Counted from the first letter of the stretch, positions 36,964 to 46,083 are shown. The stretch: 64,000 nucleotides of DNA from Shimia aestuarii (GCF_900114635.1 NZ_FOTQ01000006.1:1-64000); one strand, 5' to 3'. Program-made: numbers and translations. The notes: a model not told the origin generated them from the sequence alone.

Positions 36964-37674
36964 ATGAGCGGCTGGGCAAAAAAGCGATTCTGGAAGGAAG
37001 CATCGGTAGGCGCCGAGGAAGACGGGTATTCGGTGCAACTTGACGGGCGGGCGCTCAAGACGCCGGCCAAGGCAAGCCTGATTGTCCCGACCGAGGACAT
37101 GGCGCAGGGTATTGCCGCGGAATGGGACGCGCAGGAAGGGGAAATCGATCCGACGACCATGCCGGTCACACGGTCGGCGAATGCCGCAATTGACAAGGTC
37201 GCGATCCAGCACGCCGAGGTCGCGGACATGTTGGCTGAGTACGGGGGCAGTGATCTGCTTTGTTACCGTGCCACTGCGCCGGAAGAACTGATCGCCCGGC
37301 AGGCAGAGGCCTGGGACCCGCTGTTACGCTGGGCGTCCGAGTCTCTGGGGGCCGACCTGAGGGTTGTCGCAGGGGTGGTCCACGAAGCCCAGGACCCGGC
37401 GAGCCTTGGGCGGTTGCGCGAACGGGTTCATGGGTTCAACAATTTCGAACTGGCCGCCTTTCACGATCTGGTCAGCCTTTCGGGTTCGCTCGTAATCGGC
37501 TTTGCAGCGACTCGGAATGAGCGGCCAATCGAAGAGCTTTGGCGGCTCTCCAGAATCGATGAAACCTGGCAGGAAGACCAATGGGGCGTCGACGAAGAAG
37601 CCGCTGCGCAGGCCAAAACCAAAGAACTGGCATTCCTGCACGCCCATCGCTTTTTCAATATGTCGCAAAAATAA
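36964..37674 (+). CDS. ATP12-family F1-ATPase assembly chaperone
   Basis: A 236-residue protein starting MSGWAKKRFWKEASV. It contains the ATP12 features VQLDGRALKTPAK, MPVTRSANAAID, a central WDPLLRW and a C-terminal AFLHAHRFFN. In mitochondria ATP12 binds the F1 alpha subunit; the alphaproteobacterial homologues are presumed to act likewise. The start is taken at 36964, four bases after the HAD stop. It is the last gene of the crcB operon. Confidence 0.9.
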   Translation: MSGWAKKRFWKEASVGAEEDGYSVQLDGRALKTPAKASLIVPTEDMAQGIAAEWDAQEGEIDPTTMPVTRSANAAIDKVAIQHAEVADMLAEYGGSDLLCYRATAPEELIARQAEAWDPLLRWASESLGADLRVVAGVVHEAQDPASLGRLRERVHGFNNFELAAFHDLVSLSGSLVIGFAATRNERPIEELWRLSRIDETWQEDQWGVDEEAAAQAKTKELAFLHAHRFFNMSQK

Positions 37675-37876
37675 ACTGAATTGTCTGATACTTGCGTGGC
37701 GGATTGTTTGGCGCAAGCAATGATTGAATTCGTTGATGGAGCCCTTGACGTTTCGCGATGAATGCGCCCAAACTGTGACAGTGGGGTGTAGGGGCTTGTG
37801 TCCCGTTGCCTCCTATACGGCTATCCAAGGCCGACAATCCGCCCGAAAACGGGTGGAACATCAGGAAGAGGTAAAA

Positions 37877-38893
37877 ATGAAAAAATCCGTAATTTTTGGT
37901 GCGCTGACCGTAGCGGGCCTGGCTGCTGGTGCTGCGGCCGCTGGAACGCTTGACGATGTAAAAGCGCGCGGCAAGCTGAACTGCGGTGTGACCACCGGTC
38001 TGGTCGGCTTTGCTGCACCGGACGCGAATGGCGAGTGGGGCGGCTTTGACGTCGGTGTTTGCCGCGCGGTTGCTGCTGCTGTTCTGGGGGATCCCAAAGC
38101 TGTTGAGTTCGTGCCGACCACCGGTAAGACCCGTTTCACCGCGCTGGCGTCGGGCGAGATCGACATGCTGGCCCGCAACACCACCTGGACCTTCTCGCGT
38201 GACGTGGACCTGAAGTTCACCTTCGTGGGCGTGAACTATTATGACGGTCAGGGCTTCATGGTTCCCAAGGAGCTGGGTGTGTCCTCGGCCAAGGAACTGG
38301 ACGGCGCAACCGTTTGTATCCAGACCGGCACCACAACCGAGCTGAACCTGGCGGACTTCTTCCGCTCGAACAACATCAGCTATGAGCCGGTTCCGATCGA
38401 AACCAATGCAGAAGCACAGCAGCAGTACCTTGCCGGTGCCTGTGACGTGTACACCACCGACGCTTCGGGCCTCGCGGCAACTCGCGCGACCTTTGAAGAT
38501 CCGTCGGCGCATGTCCTGCTGCCCGAGATCATTTCGAAAGAGCCGCTGGGCCCGCTGGTCCGTCACGGCGACGACAACTGGGGTGACGTTGTGCGCTGGA
38601 CGCTCAACGCTCTGATCACTGCAGAAGAACTGGGCGTGAGCTCGGCAAATATCGGCGAAATGTCCGCCGGCACCAACAACCCCGAAGTGAACCGTCTTCT
38701 GGGCAGCGAAGGCAACTTGGGCGAAATGCTCGGTCTGTCGGCTGACTGGGCCAAGAACGCCATCATGGCGAGCGGCAACTATGGCGAACTGTTCGAGAAG
38801 AACATCGGTGAAAACACTCCGATCGGTCTGGCCCGTGGCCTGAACGCTCAGTGGACCGATGGCGGCCTGATCTACTCGCCGCCCTTCCGGTAA
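37877..38893 (+). CDS. aapJ: General L-amino-acid ABC transporter, periplasmic binding protein
   Basis: A 338-residue periplasmic solute-binding protein. A signal peptide of about 22 residues ends AAAAG. The mature start TLDDVKARGKLNCGVTTGLVGFA and TGKTRFTALASGEIDMLARNTTWT are typical of AapJ/BztA. The start is fixed by AGGAAGAGG; a frame back to 37724 has no such signal. It binds a broad range of L-amino acids and passes them to AapQM. A strong hairpin follows, which should make this mRNA segment more abundant than the permease part. Confidence 0.93.
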   Translation: MKKSVIFGALTVAGLAAGAAAAGTLDDVKARGKLNCGVTTGLVGFAAPDANGEWGGFDVGVCRAVAAAVLGDPKAVEFVPTTGKTRFTALASGEIDMLARNTTWTFSRDVDLKFTFVGVNYYDGQGFMVPKELGVSSAKELDGATVCIQTGTTTELNLADFFRSNNISYEPVPIETNAEAQQQYLAGACDVYTTDASGLAATRATFEDPSAHVLLPEIISKEPLGPLVRHGDDNWGDVVRWTLNALITAEELGVSSANIGEMSAGTNNPEVNRLLGSEGNLGEMLGLSADWAKNAIMASGNYGELFEKNIGENTPIGLARGLNAQWTDGGLIYSPPFR

Positions 38894-38906
38894 GATCCAA
38901 TCAATG

Positions 38907-38934
38907 AAGGGCGCGAAGGAAACTTCGCGCCCTT
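38907..38934 (+). terminator. Stabilising hairpin between aapJ and aapQ
   Basis: A perfect 12-bp stem (AAGGGCGCGAAG with CTTCGCGCCCTT) with a GAAA tetraloop and no following T-run. A small GTCAC/GTGAC hairpin comes next (38935-38950). Such elements after binding-protein genes usually protect the upstream mRNA or reduce read-through. Confidence 0.75.
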
Positions 38935-39026
38935 GTCACATAAGGTGACACAACAAACCAAAATTCGGCCACGGCACAACGTTGTCAAAGAATACTCAAT
39001 CGGCCGAGTAACGGGGAAGTATCCAA

Positions 39027-40295
39027 ATGACCACTTTGACCGACCCTCCCAAGGCGTCGTTCCGGCTGTCTATGCTCATATACGACACCCGGTATCGTTC
39101 CTTGACGATCCAGGCTGTCGCGATGCTGGGCTTCATGTTGCTGGCGGCCTGGCTGCTCAACAACACGCTGACCAACCTTGCCACGCTGGGCAAACCCATC
39201 GACCTCGGCTTTCTGGGCGAACCTGCGAGCTATGACATCAACCAGCGCCTGCTGGATTATAATAGTCGCGACACGCATCTGCGTGCCTCCTTCATCGGAT
39301 TGATCAACACGCTTGTCGTCGCTGTCCTGGGCTGTATCACGGCCACGATCGTCGGCGTTTTGGTAGGTGTCCTGCGCCTTTCCAAGAACTGGCTGGTTGC
39401 CAGGATCATGACCGTCTACGTGGAAATGTTCCGCAACGTGCCGGTGCTGCTCTGGATCGTGCTGGCGATGGCCATCCTGATCGAAAGCCTGCCCGCGCCG
39501 CGCGCATTCAGGGGGGACAACCCGGAAGCCACAATGAAGGTTTTCGACAGCGTGGCGATCACCAATCGCGGGGTTTACGTCCCCGAGCCGCTGTTTTCCA
39601 ACAGCCTTGGCAGTATCCACCTGTTCGGTGACTCGTCGCTGCGTTTCGACGTTTCCCTGGATCTCATGGCTATTCTGGTCGTTCTGATTGCCAGCATCTT
39701 TGCCGTGCGCAAGGTTACGTCCCGCGCCGCCCACATTCAGGAGACGACAGGGGTCCGGCCCAAGACGTGGCACGTCAACCTTGCCATCCTGTTCGTGCCG
39801 ATGATCGCGCTTTTGGCGGTGTTGGGCTTTCATCTGGGCTATCCGGAGTTGAAGGGTTTCAACTTCACGGGCGGTACCCATATGCGCAACTCGCTCATTG
39901 CACTCTGGCTGGCGCTGTCGCTCTATACGGCGGCCTTCATTGCCGAGATCGTGCGGGGTGGTATCCTTGCCATCAGCCATGGTCAGACCGAGGCGGCAAA
40001 CGCGTTGGGCCTGCGTCCGGGCAAGACGATGCGCCTCGTGATCCTGCCGCAGGCGCTGCGGGTGATCATTCCGCCGATGATCTCAAACTATCTGAACCTC
40101 ACCAAGAACTCGTCGCTGGCGATCGCGGTGGGCTACATGGATATCACGGGTACGCTGGGCGGCATCACCATGAACCAGACAGGCCGCGAGCTTGAATGCG
40201 TTCTGATGCTGATGGGCTGTTACCTTCTCATTAGCTTGAGCATCTCGATGGTGATGAACTGGTACAACGCACGCGTCGCATTGGTGGAGAGATAA
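39027..40295 (+). CDS. aapQ: General L-amino-acid ABC transporter, permease AapQ/BztB
   Basis: A 422-residue inner-membrane permease. An N-terminal helix and a long loop are followed by the HAAT-type permease domain: TYVEMFRNVPVLLW-like VYVEMFRNVPVLLW and, near the C-terminus, the EAA loop GQTEAANALGLRPGKTMRLVILPQALRVIIPP. The extra length versus other polar-amino-acid permeases is typical of AapQ. aapM follows after one base. Confidence 0.93.
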   Translation: MTTLTDPPKASFRLSMLIYDTRYRSLTIQAVAMLGFMLLAAWLLNNTLTNLATLGKPIDLGFLGEPASYDINQRLLDYNSRDTHLRASFIGLINTLVVAVLGCITATIVGVLVGVLRLSKNWLVARIMTVYVEMFRNVPVLLWIVLAMAILIESLPAPRAFRGDNPEATMKVFDSVAITNRGVYVPEPLFSNSLGSIHLFGDSSLRFDVSLDLMAILVVLIASIFAVRKVTSRAAHIQETTGVRPKTWHVNLAILFVPMIALLAVLGFHLGYPELKGFNFTGGTHMRNSLIALWLALSLYTAAFIAEIVRGGILAISHGQTEAANALGLRPGKTMRLVILPQALRVIIPPMISNYLNLTKNSSLAIAVGYMDITGTLGGITMNQTGRELECVLMLMGCYLLISLSISMVMNWYNARVALVER

Positions 40296-40296
40296 G

Positions 40297-41598
40297 ATGA
40301 GTGATCAAGCTTTTGTCCGCACCGAAATGCTCCCTGAAAAGGAGCCGCCGGCGTCGACCGTTGGTATCGTCGGCTGGCTGCGTGAAAACCTGTTCTCGGG
40401 CTGGTTCAACTCGATCCTGACCGTCGTGGCGCTGGGGTTTATCTACTATGTGCTCTCTGGGCTGGTGCCGTGGGTTTTCCAATCGGTCTGGAACGCGGAC
40501 TCGCTGAATGAATGTCGCGAGATCATGACCGAGACCTGGGGCAGCACACATGGGCATGCCTGTTGGGGCGTGGTGAACGAGCGCTGGTTGCAGCTCTTGT
40601 ACGGGTTCTATCCGGATCATCTCTACTGGCGCGTTAACCTTGCGCTGGTGCTGACGCTGGTTGCCCTGGCGCCGGTGCTGTTCGCGGAGCAAAGCCCACG
40701 CCAGCTCTGGTACCTGACTGCGGCCTATCCGTTCCTGATGCCCTGGCTCTTGTGGGGTGGTTCGATCTGGGGGCCGATCATGGTGGCTGCCGGGTTTGCG
40801 ATCGGCTATCTGGGATACCGCATTCTGGTGCCTGTCGCGGGTGGCCTTGTCGCGATCATCGCGGCGTTTGCCCTACCGATCATCTGGTGGCTGTTCCTTG
40901 CGGGCGGCGTGGCCGGTGCCATTGACAGCGTCATCCCGATCGGGATCGAGGCCGTCGAGAGCCGCAAGTTCGGGGGCTTCATGCTGGCCGTGTTGCTCGG
41001 GATCGTAGCGATTGGCTGTTCGTTGCCCATCGGCATCGTCCTGGCACTGGGCCGTCAGTCGGACCTGTTCATCGTCAAGACGCTGTGCGTCGGGTTCATC
41101 GAGTTCATCCGGGGCGTGCCACTGATCACGCTGTTGTTCGTGGCATCGCTCTTGCTGAACCTGTTCCTGCCGCCGGGCACCAACTTTGACATCATCTTGC
41201 GGGTGATGATCATGATGACCCTGTTTGCCGCGGCCTATATGGCCGAGGTGATCCGGGGTGGTCTCGCCGCGCTGCCCAAGGGCCAGTACGAGGGGGCTGA
41301 CAGTCTTGGTCTCAACTACTGGCAGGCGCAGCGTCTGATCATCATGCCCCAGGCGTTGAAAATCTCGATCCCTGGCATCGTGAGCACGTTTATCGGCATC
41401 TTCAAGGATACCACCCTTGTGTCGATCATCGGGCTTTTCGATGTGATCGGTTTGTCCAACGCCATCCGGGCCGATACCGCGTGGAACGGCATCTACTGGG
41501 AACTCTTCGCGTTCATCGCGTTCCTGTTCTTCATCGTGTGCTTCTCCATGTCCCGCTATTCCATGTACCTGGAGCGCAAGCTTCATACAGGTCACTAA
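40297..41598 (+). CDS. aapM: General L-amino-acid ABC transporter, permease AapM/BztC
   Basis: A 433-residue permease pairing with AapQ. The N-terminal half adds several helices (about residues 110-200). The C-terminal permease domain has VGFIEFIRGVPLITLLF and the EAA loop GQYEGADSLGLNYWQAQRLIIMPQALKISIPG. It starts one base after aapQ and 15 bp before aapP, all in one transcript. Confidence 0.93.
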   Translation: MSDQAFVRTEMLPEKEPPASTVGIVGWLRENLFSGWFNSILTVVALGFIYYVLSGLVPWVFQSVWNADSLNECREIMTETWGSTHGHACWGVVNERWLQLLYGFYPDHLYWRVNLALVLTLVALAPVLFAEQSPRQLWYLTAAYPFLMPWLLWGGSIWGPIMVAAGFAIGYLGYRILVPVAGGLVAIIAAFALPIIWWLFLAGGVAGAIDSVIPIGIEAVESRKFGGFMLAVLLGIVAIGCSLPIGIVLALGRQSDLFIVKTLCVGFIEFIRGVPLITLLFVASLLLNLFLPPGTNFDIILRVMIMMTLFAAAYMAEVIRGGLAALPKGQYEGADSLGLNYWQAQRLIIMPQALKISIPGIVSTFIGIFKDTTLVSIIGLFDVIGLSNAIRADTAWNGIYWELFAFIAFLFFIVCFSMSRYSMYLERKLHTGH

Positions 41599-41613
41599 TT
41601 AGGAGTTCATGAA

Positions 41614-42405
41614 ATGTCTGAACTTATGACTGACCGCGAGATTGACCGCTCCAAGATGCACGTCTCGGACAATGTCGCGATTGAAATCACCAATATGAAC
41701 AAGTGGTACGGATCGTTCCACGTTCTGCGCGACATCAACTTGACGGTGAACGAGGGGGAGAGGATCGTGATCGCCGGGCCGTCCGGCTCTGGGAAATCGA
41801 CCCTGATCCGCTGCATCAACCGTCTGGAAGAGCACCAGCAGGGCAGCATTGTCGTGGATGGGACCGAGTTGACCTCGGACCTGAAAAACATCGACAAGAT
41901 CCGGTCTGAAGTTGGTATGTGCTTCCAGCACTTCAACCTGTTCCCGCACCTTACCATTCTGGAAAACTGTACGCTGGCCCCGATTTGGGTGCGCAAGACG
42001 CCCCGTAAAGAGGCGGAAGAAACGGCAATGCATTTCCTTGAGAAGGTGAAGATCCCCGAACAGGCCGACAAGTATCCCGGCCAGTTGTCCGGTGGTCAGC
42101 AGCAGCGTGTGGCCATTGCCCGCTCGCTGTGCATGCGTCCGCGCATTATGCTGTTCGACGAACCGACCTCGGCGCTTGACCCGGAGATGATCAAGGAGGT
42201 GCTCGACACCATGATCGAGCTCGCCGAAGAGGGCATGACCATGCTCTGCGTGACGCACGAGATGGGCTTTGCCCGTCAGGTGGCGAACCGCGTGATCTTT
42301 ATGGACGCGGGTCAGATCGTGGAACAGAACGAGCCGGAAGAGTTCTTCAACAACCCGAAGAGCGACCGGACCAAGCTGTTCCTCAGCCAGATCCTCGGTC
42401 ACTGA
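41614..42405 (+). CDS. aapP: General L-amino-acid ABC transporter, ATPase AapP/BztD
   Basis: A 263-residue ABC ATPase. Walker A is GPSGSGKST (55-63), the signature is [15 protein letters not shown], Walker B is [15 protein letters not shown] and the switch His is in [12 protein letters not shown]-free polar-amino-acid-type regions fit the PAAT/HAAT subfamily. TTAGGAG lies before the ATG. A terminator closes the operon. Confidence 0.95.
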   Translation: MSELMTDREIDRSKMHVSDNVAIEITNMNKWYGSFHVLRDINLTVNEGERIVIAGPSGSGKSTLIRCINRLEEHQQGSIVVDGTELTSDLKNIDKIRSEVGMCFQHFNLFPHLTILENCTLAPIWVRKTPRKEAEETAMHFLEKVKIPEQADKYPGQLSGGQQQRVAIARSLCMRPRIMLFDEPTSALDPEMIKEVLDTMIELAEEGMTMLCVTHEMGFARQVANRVIFMDAGQIVEQNEPEEFFNNPKSDRTKLFLSQILGH

Positions 42406-42424
42406 TCATATTGAAAATAGAAAG

Positions 42425-42451
42425 AAAAGGCGGGGTTTTCCCCGCCTTTTT
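42425..42451. terminator. Terminator of the aap operon
   Basis: AAAAGGCGGGG-TTTT-CCCCGCCTTTTT forms an 11-bp stem with A and T tracts on both sides, so it can serve both aapP and the convergent phosphatase gene, whose stop it touches. Confidence 0.9.
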
Positions 42452-42948
42452 CACGTTCGGACCAATTCACGTGGAATGACGAATTCTTCGACATTGCCGG
42501 TGCCAAAGGCAACATCCTGCCAATGGTCTATATTGAAATTGAAGACGGTTGTGGCGCCGGTCGGGTAGTCGAGAAAACGGGGATGAGAAGGCAGCTTTGC
42601 AGCCAGTCTTTGCGCGAATTCTCCGTTTCCCGGATTGTGCCCTATCATCATGACCTTGGACCCCTTGGCCTGCTTCAGGACGTGGAGCATTGTAACGGCC
42701 TCTGCCAGATAGAGTTCCGGAAAACTCTCGGGTGCCAGATCAAAACCCATCAGGTCAAATGTTTCCAGCGTGCGTTGCGCCGAGGAGGTCAGCACCTGAT
42801 CCGGTTGCATGTTTTCACCGCGCAACCAGTCCCCCAGAGCCTTGGCAGATTCACGGCCGCGTTTGTTGAGCGGGCGGTCGTGATCGGAAAGCGTTGGCAT
42901 GCTCCAGCTTGATTTTGCGTGCCGGGTGAGGATGAGCTTAAGGGCCAT
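42451..42948 (-). CDS. SixA-type histidine phosphatase
   Basis: A 165-residue member of the histidine phosphatase superfamily. The catalytic RHA is at residues 9-11 (ILTRHAKSSW), LTSSAQRTLET supplies the second Arg, and the second His is in MIGHNPGN. SixA-like proteins act on phosphohistidine of phosphotransfer proteins; the substrate here is open. It overlaps the stop of the upstream Fe-S protein gene by 11 bp, so it is co-transcribed with it. Confidence 0.82.
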   Translation of the reverse strand: MALKLILTRHAKSSWSMPTLSDHDRPLNKRGRESAKALGDWLRGENMQPDQVLTSSAQRTLETFDLMGFDLAPESFPELYLAEAVTMLHVLKQAKGSKVMMIGHNPGNGEFAQRLAAKLPSHPRFLDYPTGATTVFNFNIDHWQDVAFGTGNVEEFVIPRELVRT

Positions 42949-43597
42949 TGGTTAAGAAAGCCTGCATATGAAGCGCGGATTGTGCCTCTACCCTGCCATA
43001 GCCCTGCGAAACGGGGCAAGCGCGGCGGGCCGCGCAGCCCTGCGACATGCAACTGCCCTGACGATTTTGGGTGAGGTATGCGCGACAGGCGTCAACGTCA
43101 TAAGCGCCGCCGGAAAAGGCGTCTACGGGGCAGGATGTGCGGCAAGGCTGCGCCGTGCAGGTAGTGCAGGGATTGGGCAGAGGGGCTGGCAGGTCAAGCG
43201 TTTGCTGGAAGGCCAGCGCGCCGCGGAAGCTTACGAAAAGACCCGCAGTGTCGTGTGCGAGGAGGGATATTGGAGAGGGGTGACACCGCCCGGTGCGCAG
43301 GGCCCATTGGTAGAAGGGCTGATAGGGCGGCCCGCCATAGGGGAAAAGGGGATGGGCATTGAAGGCTACGGCAAGGCTTGTGATGACGCGTGAGGACCAG
43401 CGGTCGACCGGGTTGGGCGTGCCGTCGAGATACTCGGATTGAGCTGTGAAGGCCTCCCAAAAGCCTGGCTCGCGCGGGCCGAACATCAAGAGCGTGCCAA
43501 AGCCGGAGAGATGTTCGTCGTCAGGAGCGGGGTGAAATCCGCCAAGGATTTCAAGATGTTTGGCCCGAGCAGCCTTTTCGATCAAGGCATAGGTCAT
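42938..43597 (-). CDS. Iron-sulfur (ferredoxin-like) protein
   Basis: A 219-residue protein. The C-terminal third has a Cys pattern that can hold one or two 4Fe-4S clusters: CTTCTAQPCRTSCPV followed by CRAYL, CMSQGC and ACPV. The N-terminal part (GFHPAPDDEHLSGFGTLLMFGP) resembles the cap of epoxyqueuosine-reductase-like or vinyl-reductase-like proteins, but the corrinoid domain is not evident. The start is chosen because its ATG overlaps the stop of the desaturase-family gene by ATGA. The function is unknown. Confidence 0.68.
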   Translation of the reverse strand: MTYALIEKAARAKHLEILGGFHPAPDDEHLSGFGTLLMFGPREPGFWEAFTAQSEYLDGTPNPVDRWSSRVITSLAVAFNAHPLFPYGGPPYQPFYQWALRTGRCHPSPISLLAHDTAGLFVSFRGALAFQQTLDLPAPLPNPCTTCTAQPCRTSCPVDAFSGGAYDVDACRAYLTQNRQGSCMSQGCAARRACPVSQGYGRVEAQSALHMQAFLTNGP

Positions 43598-44388
43598 TTG
43601 CGGAAGAACGGCAGGGCAAGGCTCCAGCCAAGTTTGTTGGGGCGTTTGTCCTGCCATTGCAGGCCGATGGTCATGCCCTCATGGCCCTTGGCAGGTTGGG
43701 CGATATAGGTGCCGAAAAGGCGATCCCAGATCGACAGGGCAAAGCCGAAATTGCTGTCATGTTCGTGGCGGTGAATCGAATGGTGGACGCGGTGCATGTC
43801 CGGCGTAACCAGCACCAGCCGCAGGGCACGATCCAGCGGCAGGGGTAGCTTGATATTGGCGTGGTTGAACATGGCGGTCCCGTTCAGGATGATCTCGAAC
43901 AGGATGATGGCAAGGGCCGAGGGGCCAAGCAAGTAGACAAGCCCGATCTTGAGCAGCATGGACAGGGCAATCTCGACCGGGTGAAAACGGATGGCGGTGG
44001 TCACATCGATGTCGCGATCGGCATGATGGACCCTGTGCAGACGCCAGAGGAACGGGATTTTATGGGTGACAAGGTGCTGAAACCAAATAGCAAAATCAAG
44101 GATCAGGATGGCGAGGACAAGTTCGATCGGTCCGGGCAGAGCGATGAGGTTGAAGAGGCCCCAGCCCTGTTGGCCCGCATCCACAGCCGCACCAACGGCA
44201 AGAAGCGGCAGGGCCAAAGCCAGCACGCGCAGGGTTACCGTGTCGATGATGGAGAGCGCCCAGTTGGTCAGCCAGCGGTGCCCGCGCGGCTGGGAGCGGG
44301 CGCGGCGCGGGGCGAGGGCCTCGATAGTGGCGAAGAGGGCAAACAGGCCGCCAAAGATGGACAGTCGGATCAGGGTTTCATGTTCCAT
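43594..44388 (-). CDS. Sterol desaturase / fatty acid hydroxylase family protein
   Basis: A 264-residue membrane di-iron enzyme with about four hydrophobic helices. The eight-His clusters are HLVTH (about residue 104), HRVHHAD, and HRVHHSIHRHEHDSNFG near the C-terminus. Members hydroxylate or desaturate lipids such as carotenoids, sterols or ornithine lipids. The substrate is not given by sequence. The start with GAGG seven bases upstream is preferred over a frame to 44430. It is coupled to the Fe-S gene, which could supply electrons; that is inference. Confidence 0.85.
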   Translation of the reverse strand: MEHETLIRLSIFGGLFALFATIEALAPRRARSQPRGHRWLTNWALSIIDTVTLRVLALALPLLAVGAAVDAGQQGWGLFNLIALPGPIELVLAILILDFAIWFQHLVTHKIPFLWRLHRVHHADRDIDVTTAIRFHPVEIALSMLLKIGLVYLLGPSALAIILFEIILNGTAMFNHANIKLPLPLDRALRLVLVTPDMHRVHHSIHRHEHDSNFGFALSIWDRLFGTYIAQPAKGHEGMTIGLQWQDKRPNKLGWSLALPFFRK

Positions 44389-44458
44389 GCAGGGCCTCAT
44401 GTGCCGGGGATGGCACATGATATATTCCACCCGAAGAATATTTAAACCCCTCGCGTGA

Positions 44459-45322
44459 TCAGTCGCCCCGGATCAGCGACCCTGCACCGTGTTCGGTGAA
44501 GAGCTCAAGCAGGCAGGCATTGGGGGCGCGGCCATCAAGAATGACCACGGCGCGTACGCCGCCTTCGATCGCGTCCAGTGCGGTTTCAGTCTTGGGGATC
44601 ATGCCGCCCGCAATCACACCTTCGGCTGTAAGGTCCCGGATTTGCTGGGCTTTCAGCTCGGTCATGACGTCACCTTCGGCGTTCTTGACCCCTGCGACAT
44701 CGGTCAGCAGAAGCAGGCGGTCCGCCTTGAGCGCGGCGGCAATCGCACCGGCGGCTGTGTCGCCATTGACGTTGAAAGTTTCCCCGTTGCGGCCCGCGCC
44801 AAGCGGGGCAATCACCGGGATCGTGTCATTGGCAAAGAGATCCTTGAGGAATTTCGGGTTCATCTCGGCGGGGGTGCCGACGAATCCGAGATCGGGATTG
44901 GTCTGGTCACAGACCATGAGGTTGGCGTCCTTGCCTGAAAGACCCACGGCCTTGCCGCCCTGACCGTTGATGGCCTGAACGATGCGTTTGTTGACGACAC
45001 CGGAGAGCACCATCTCGACCACCTCGACGGTGGCCGCATCGGTGACACGTTTGCCGTTGACGAATTCCGATTTGATATCAAGGCGTTCCAGCATCGCGTT
45101 GATCATCGGGCCGCCGCCATGCACGATTACCGGGTTGACGCCGACCTGCTGCATGAGCACCACGTCGCGGGCAAATTCTTCCATGGCTTCATCGCTGCCC
45201 ATGGCGTGGCCGCCGAGCTTGATGACGACAATCGCATCCGTGTAGCGCTGCAGGTAGGGCAGGGCCTGGGACAGGGTGCGGGCGGTGGCGATCCAATCGC
45301 GGTTCATGTCTTGTTTCTTCAT
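44459..45322 (-). CDS. argB: Acetylglutamate kinase
   Basis: ArgB phosphorylates N-acetylglutamate, the second step of arginine synthesis. The 287-residue protein has [39 protein letters not shown] and the C-terminal [13 protein letters not shown]. Its length and N-terminal helix fit the arginine-inhibited hexameric type. About 340 bp separate it from rnpA upstream. It is followed after 70 bp by the desaturase-family gene. Confidence 0.96.
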   Translation of the reverse strand: MKKQDMNRDWIATARTLSQALPYLQRYTDAIVVIKLGGHAMGSDEAMEEFARDVVLMQQVGVNPVIVHGGGPMINAMLERLDIKSEFVNGKRVTDAATVEVVEMVLSGVVNKRIVQAINGQGGKAVGLSGKDANLMVCDQTNPDLGFVGTPAEMNPKFLKDLFANDTIPVIAPLGAGRNGETFNVNGDTAAGAIAAALKADRLLLLTDVAGVKNAEGDVMTELKAQQIRDLTAEGVIAGGMIPKTETALDAIEGGVRAVVILDGRAPNACLLELFTEHGAGSLIRGD

Positions 45323-45448
45323 CTCGGCTGACCTCTTTGGAGGAAGTAGTTACCGATTTGCTAAGGTGCTGCCAAGTGCGCGTTGCCGTCGCGGCAGGAG
45401 AGCGAGGTGCGAATCGGGTGTAAAGAGTTGGGTTAACAGAGAAAAGGC

Positions 45449-45493
45449 GCTTCGGTATCGCGTCGGCATCACGTCGGTATTGCGTCGGTATTT
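45449..45493. repeat. Tandem 11-bp repeat upstream of argB
   Basis: Three adjacent units CGTCGGCATCA (45461-45471), CGTCGGTATTG (45472-45482) and CGTCGGTATTT (45483-45493) follow a related GCTTCGGTATCG. It lies about 130 bp upstream of argB on the opposite strand sense. The rest of the 45323-45663 gap holds the 63-bp repeat and the argB leader. Confidence 0.7.
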
Positions 45494-45592
45494 TTGCGCA
45501 GGGTTTGCGGGTTAAGGCTGCGGACGCATCATTCGCGGAGGGAAGGTGACGGGATGTGTGAAATTTCGGGCGAGAATTTCATCGGACGGGAG

Positions 45593-45655
45593 GGGGGCGC
45601 TGCCCCCGTCGCAGCGCGGCTGCGACTCCCCCGGGGTATTTCCGGAAAAAGAAAG
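45593..45655 (+). repeat. 63-bp intergenic repeat, copy 2
   Basis: Identical to 34761-34823 except for one base (TTTCCGG in place of TTTCTGG). It sits 8 bp after the stop of rnpA (minus strand), whereas copy 1 sits after the stop of rarA (plus strand), so its orientation relative to the flanking gene differs. Confidence 0.85.
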
Positions 45656-45663
45656 AAGGGGGC

Positions 45664-46083
45664 TCAGCGCGCGGCGTGGACCTTGCGCAGGGCATATTTC
45701 AGGTCGGATTGCAGGGCGTCAAAATCGCGGGCGGCGGTTTCGGTTGCGCGGCCGATCAGAACGTAGTCCCAGCCCGGTTTGCCGTGGACGGGCAGGACCA
45801 GCCGGGCAATTTCGCGCAGGCGGCGTTTGGCGCGGTTGCGGGCGACGGCGTTGCCGACCTTTTTCGAGCAGGTGAAGCCGACGCGGATCATGTCGGGCGC
45901 AACGTCTTCGTTGTCGCGGCGCGGGCGGGCCTGAAGCATCATGGCCTTGGTGCCCTGTTTGCGGGCCCGGGCGGCGGCGACGAAATCGCGGCGCTTTTTC
46001 AGGACCTCCAGACGCGCAGAAACCGCCGGAGGCTTTGTCCCCGGGCTCTGTGAGCCTTGTGCGGGGGCCTCCGGCGGTGTCAT
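45664..46083 (-). CDS. rnpA: Ribonuclease P protein component
   Basis: RnpA helps RNase P RNA process tRNA 5' ends. The 139-residue protein has a Pro/Gly-rich N-terminal extension, then LEVLKKRRDFVAAARARK and the signature VGFTCSKKVGNAVARNRAKRRLRE (RNR motif). The start is uncertain; 46083 is the first good ATG, 27 bp after rpmH. It follows rpmH as in most bacteria. yidD/yidC, often next in line, are absent here. Confidence 0.88.
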   Translation of the reverse strand: MTPPEAPAQGSQSPGTKPPAVSARLEVLKKRRDFVAAARARKQGTKAMMLQARPRRDNEDVAPDMIRVGFTCSKKVGNAVARNRAKRRLREIARLVLPVHGKPGWDYVLIGRATETAARDFDALQSDLKYALRKVHAAR

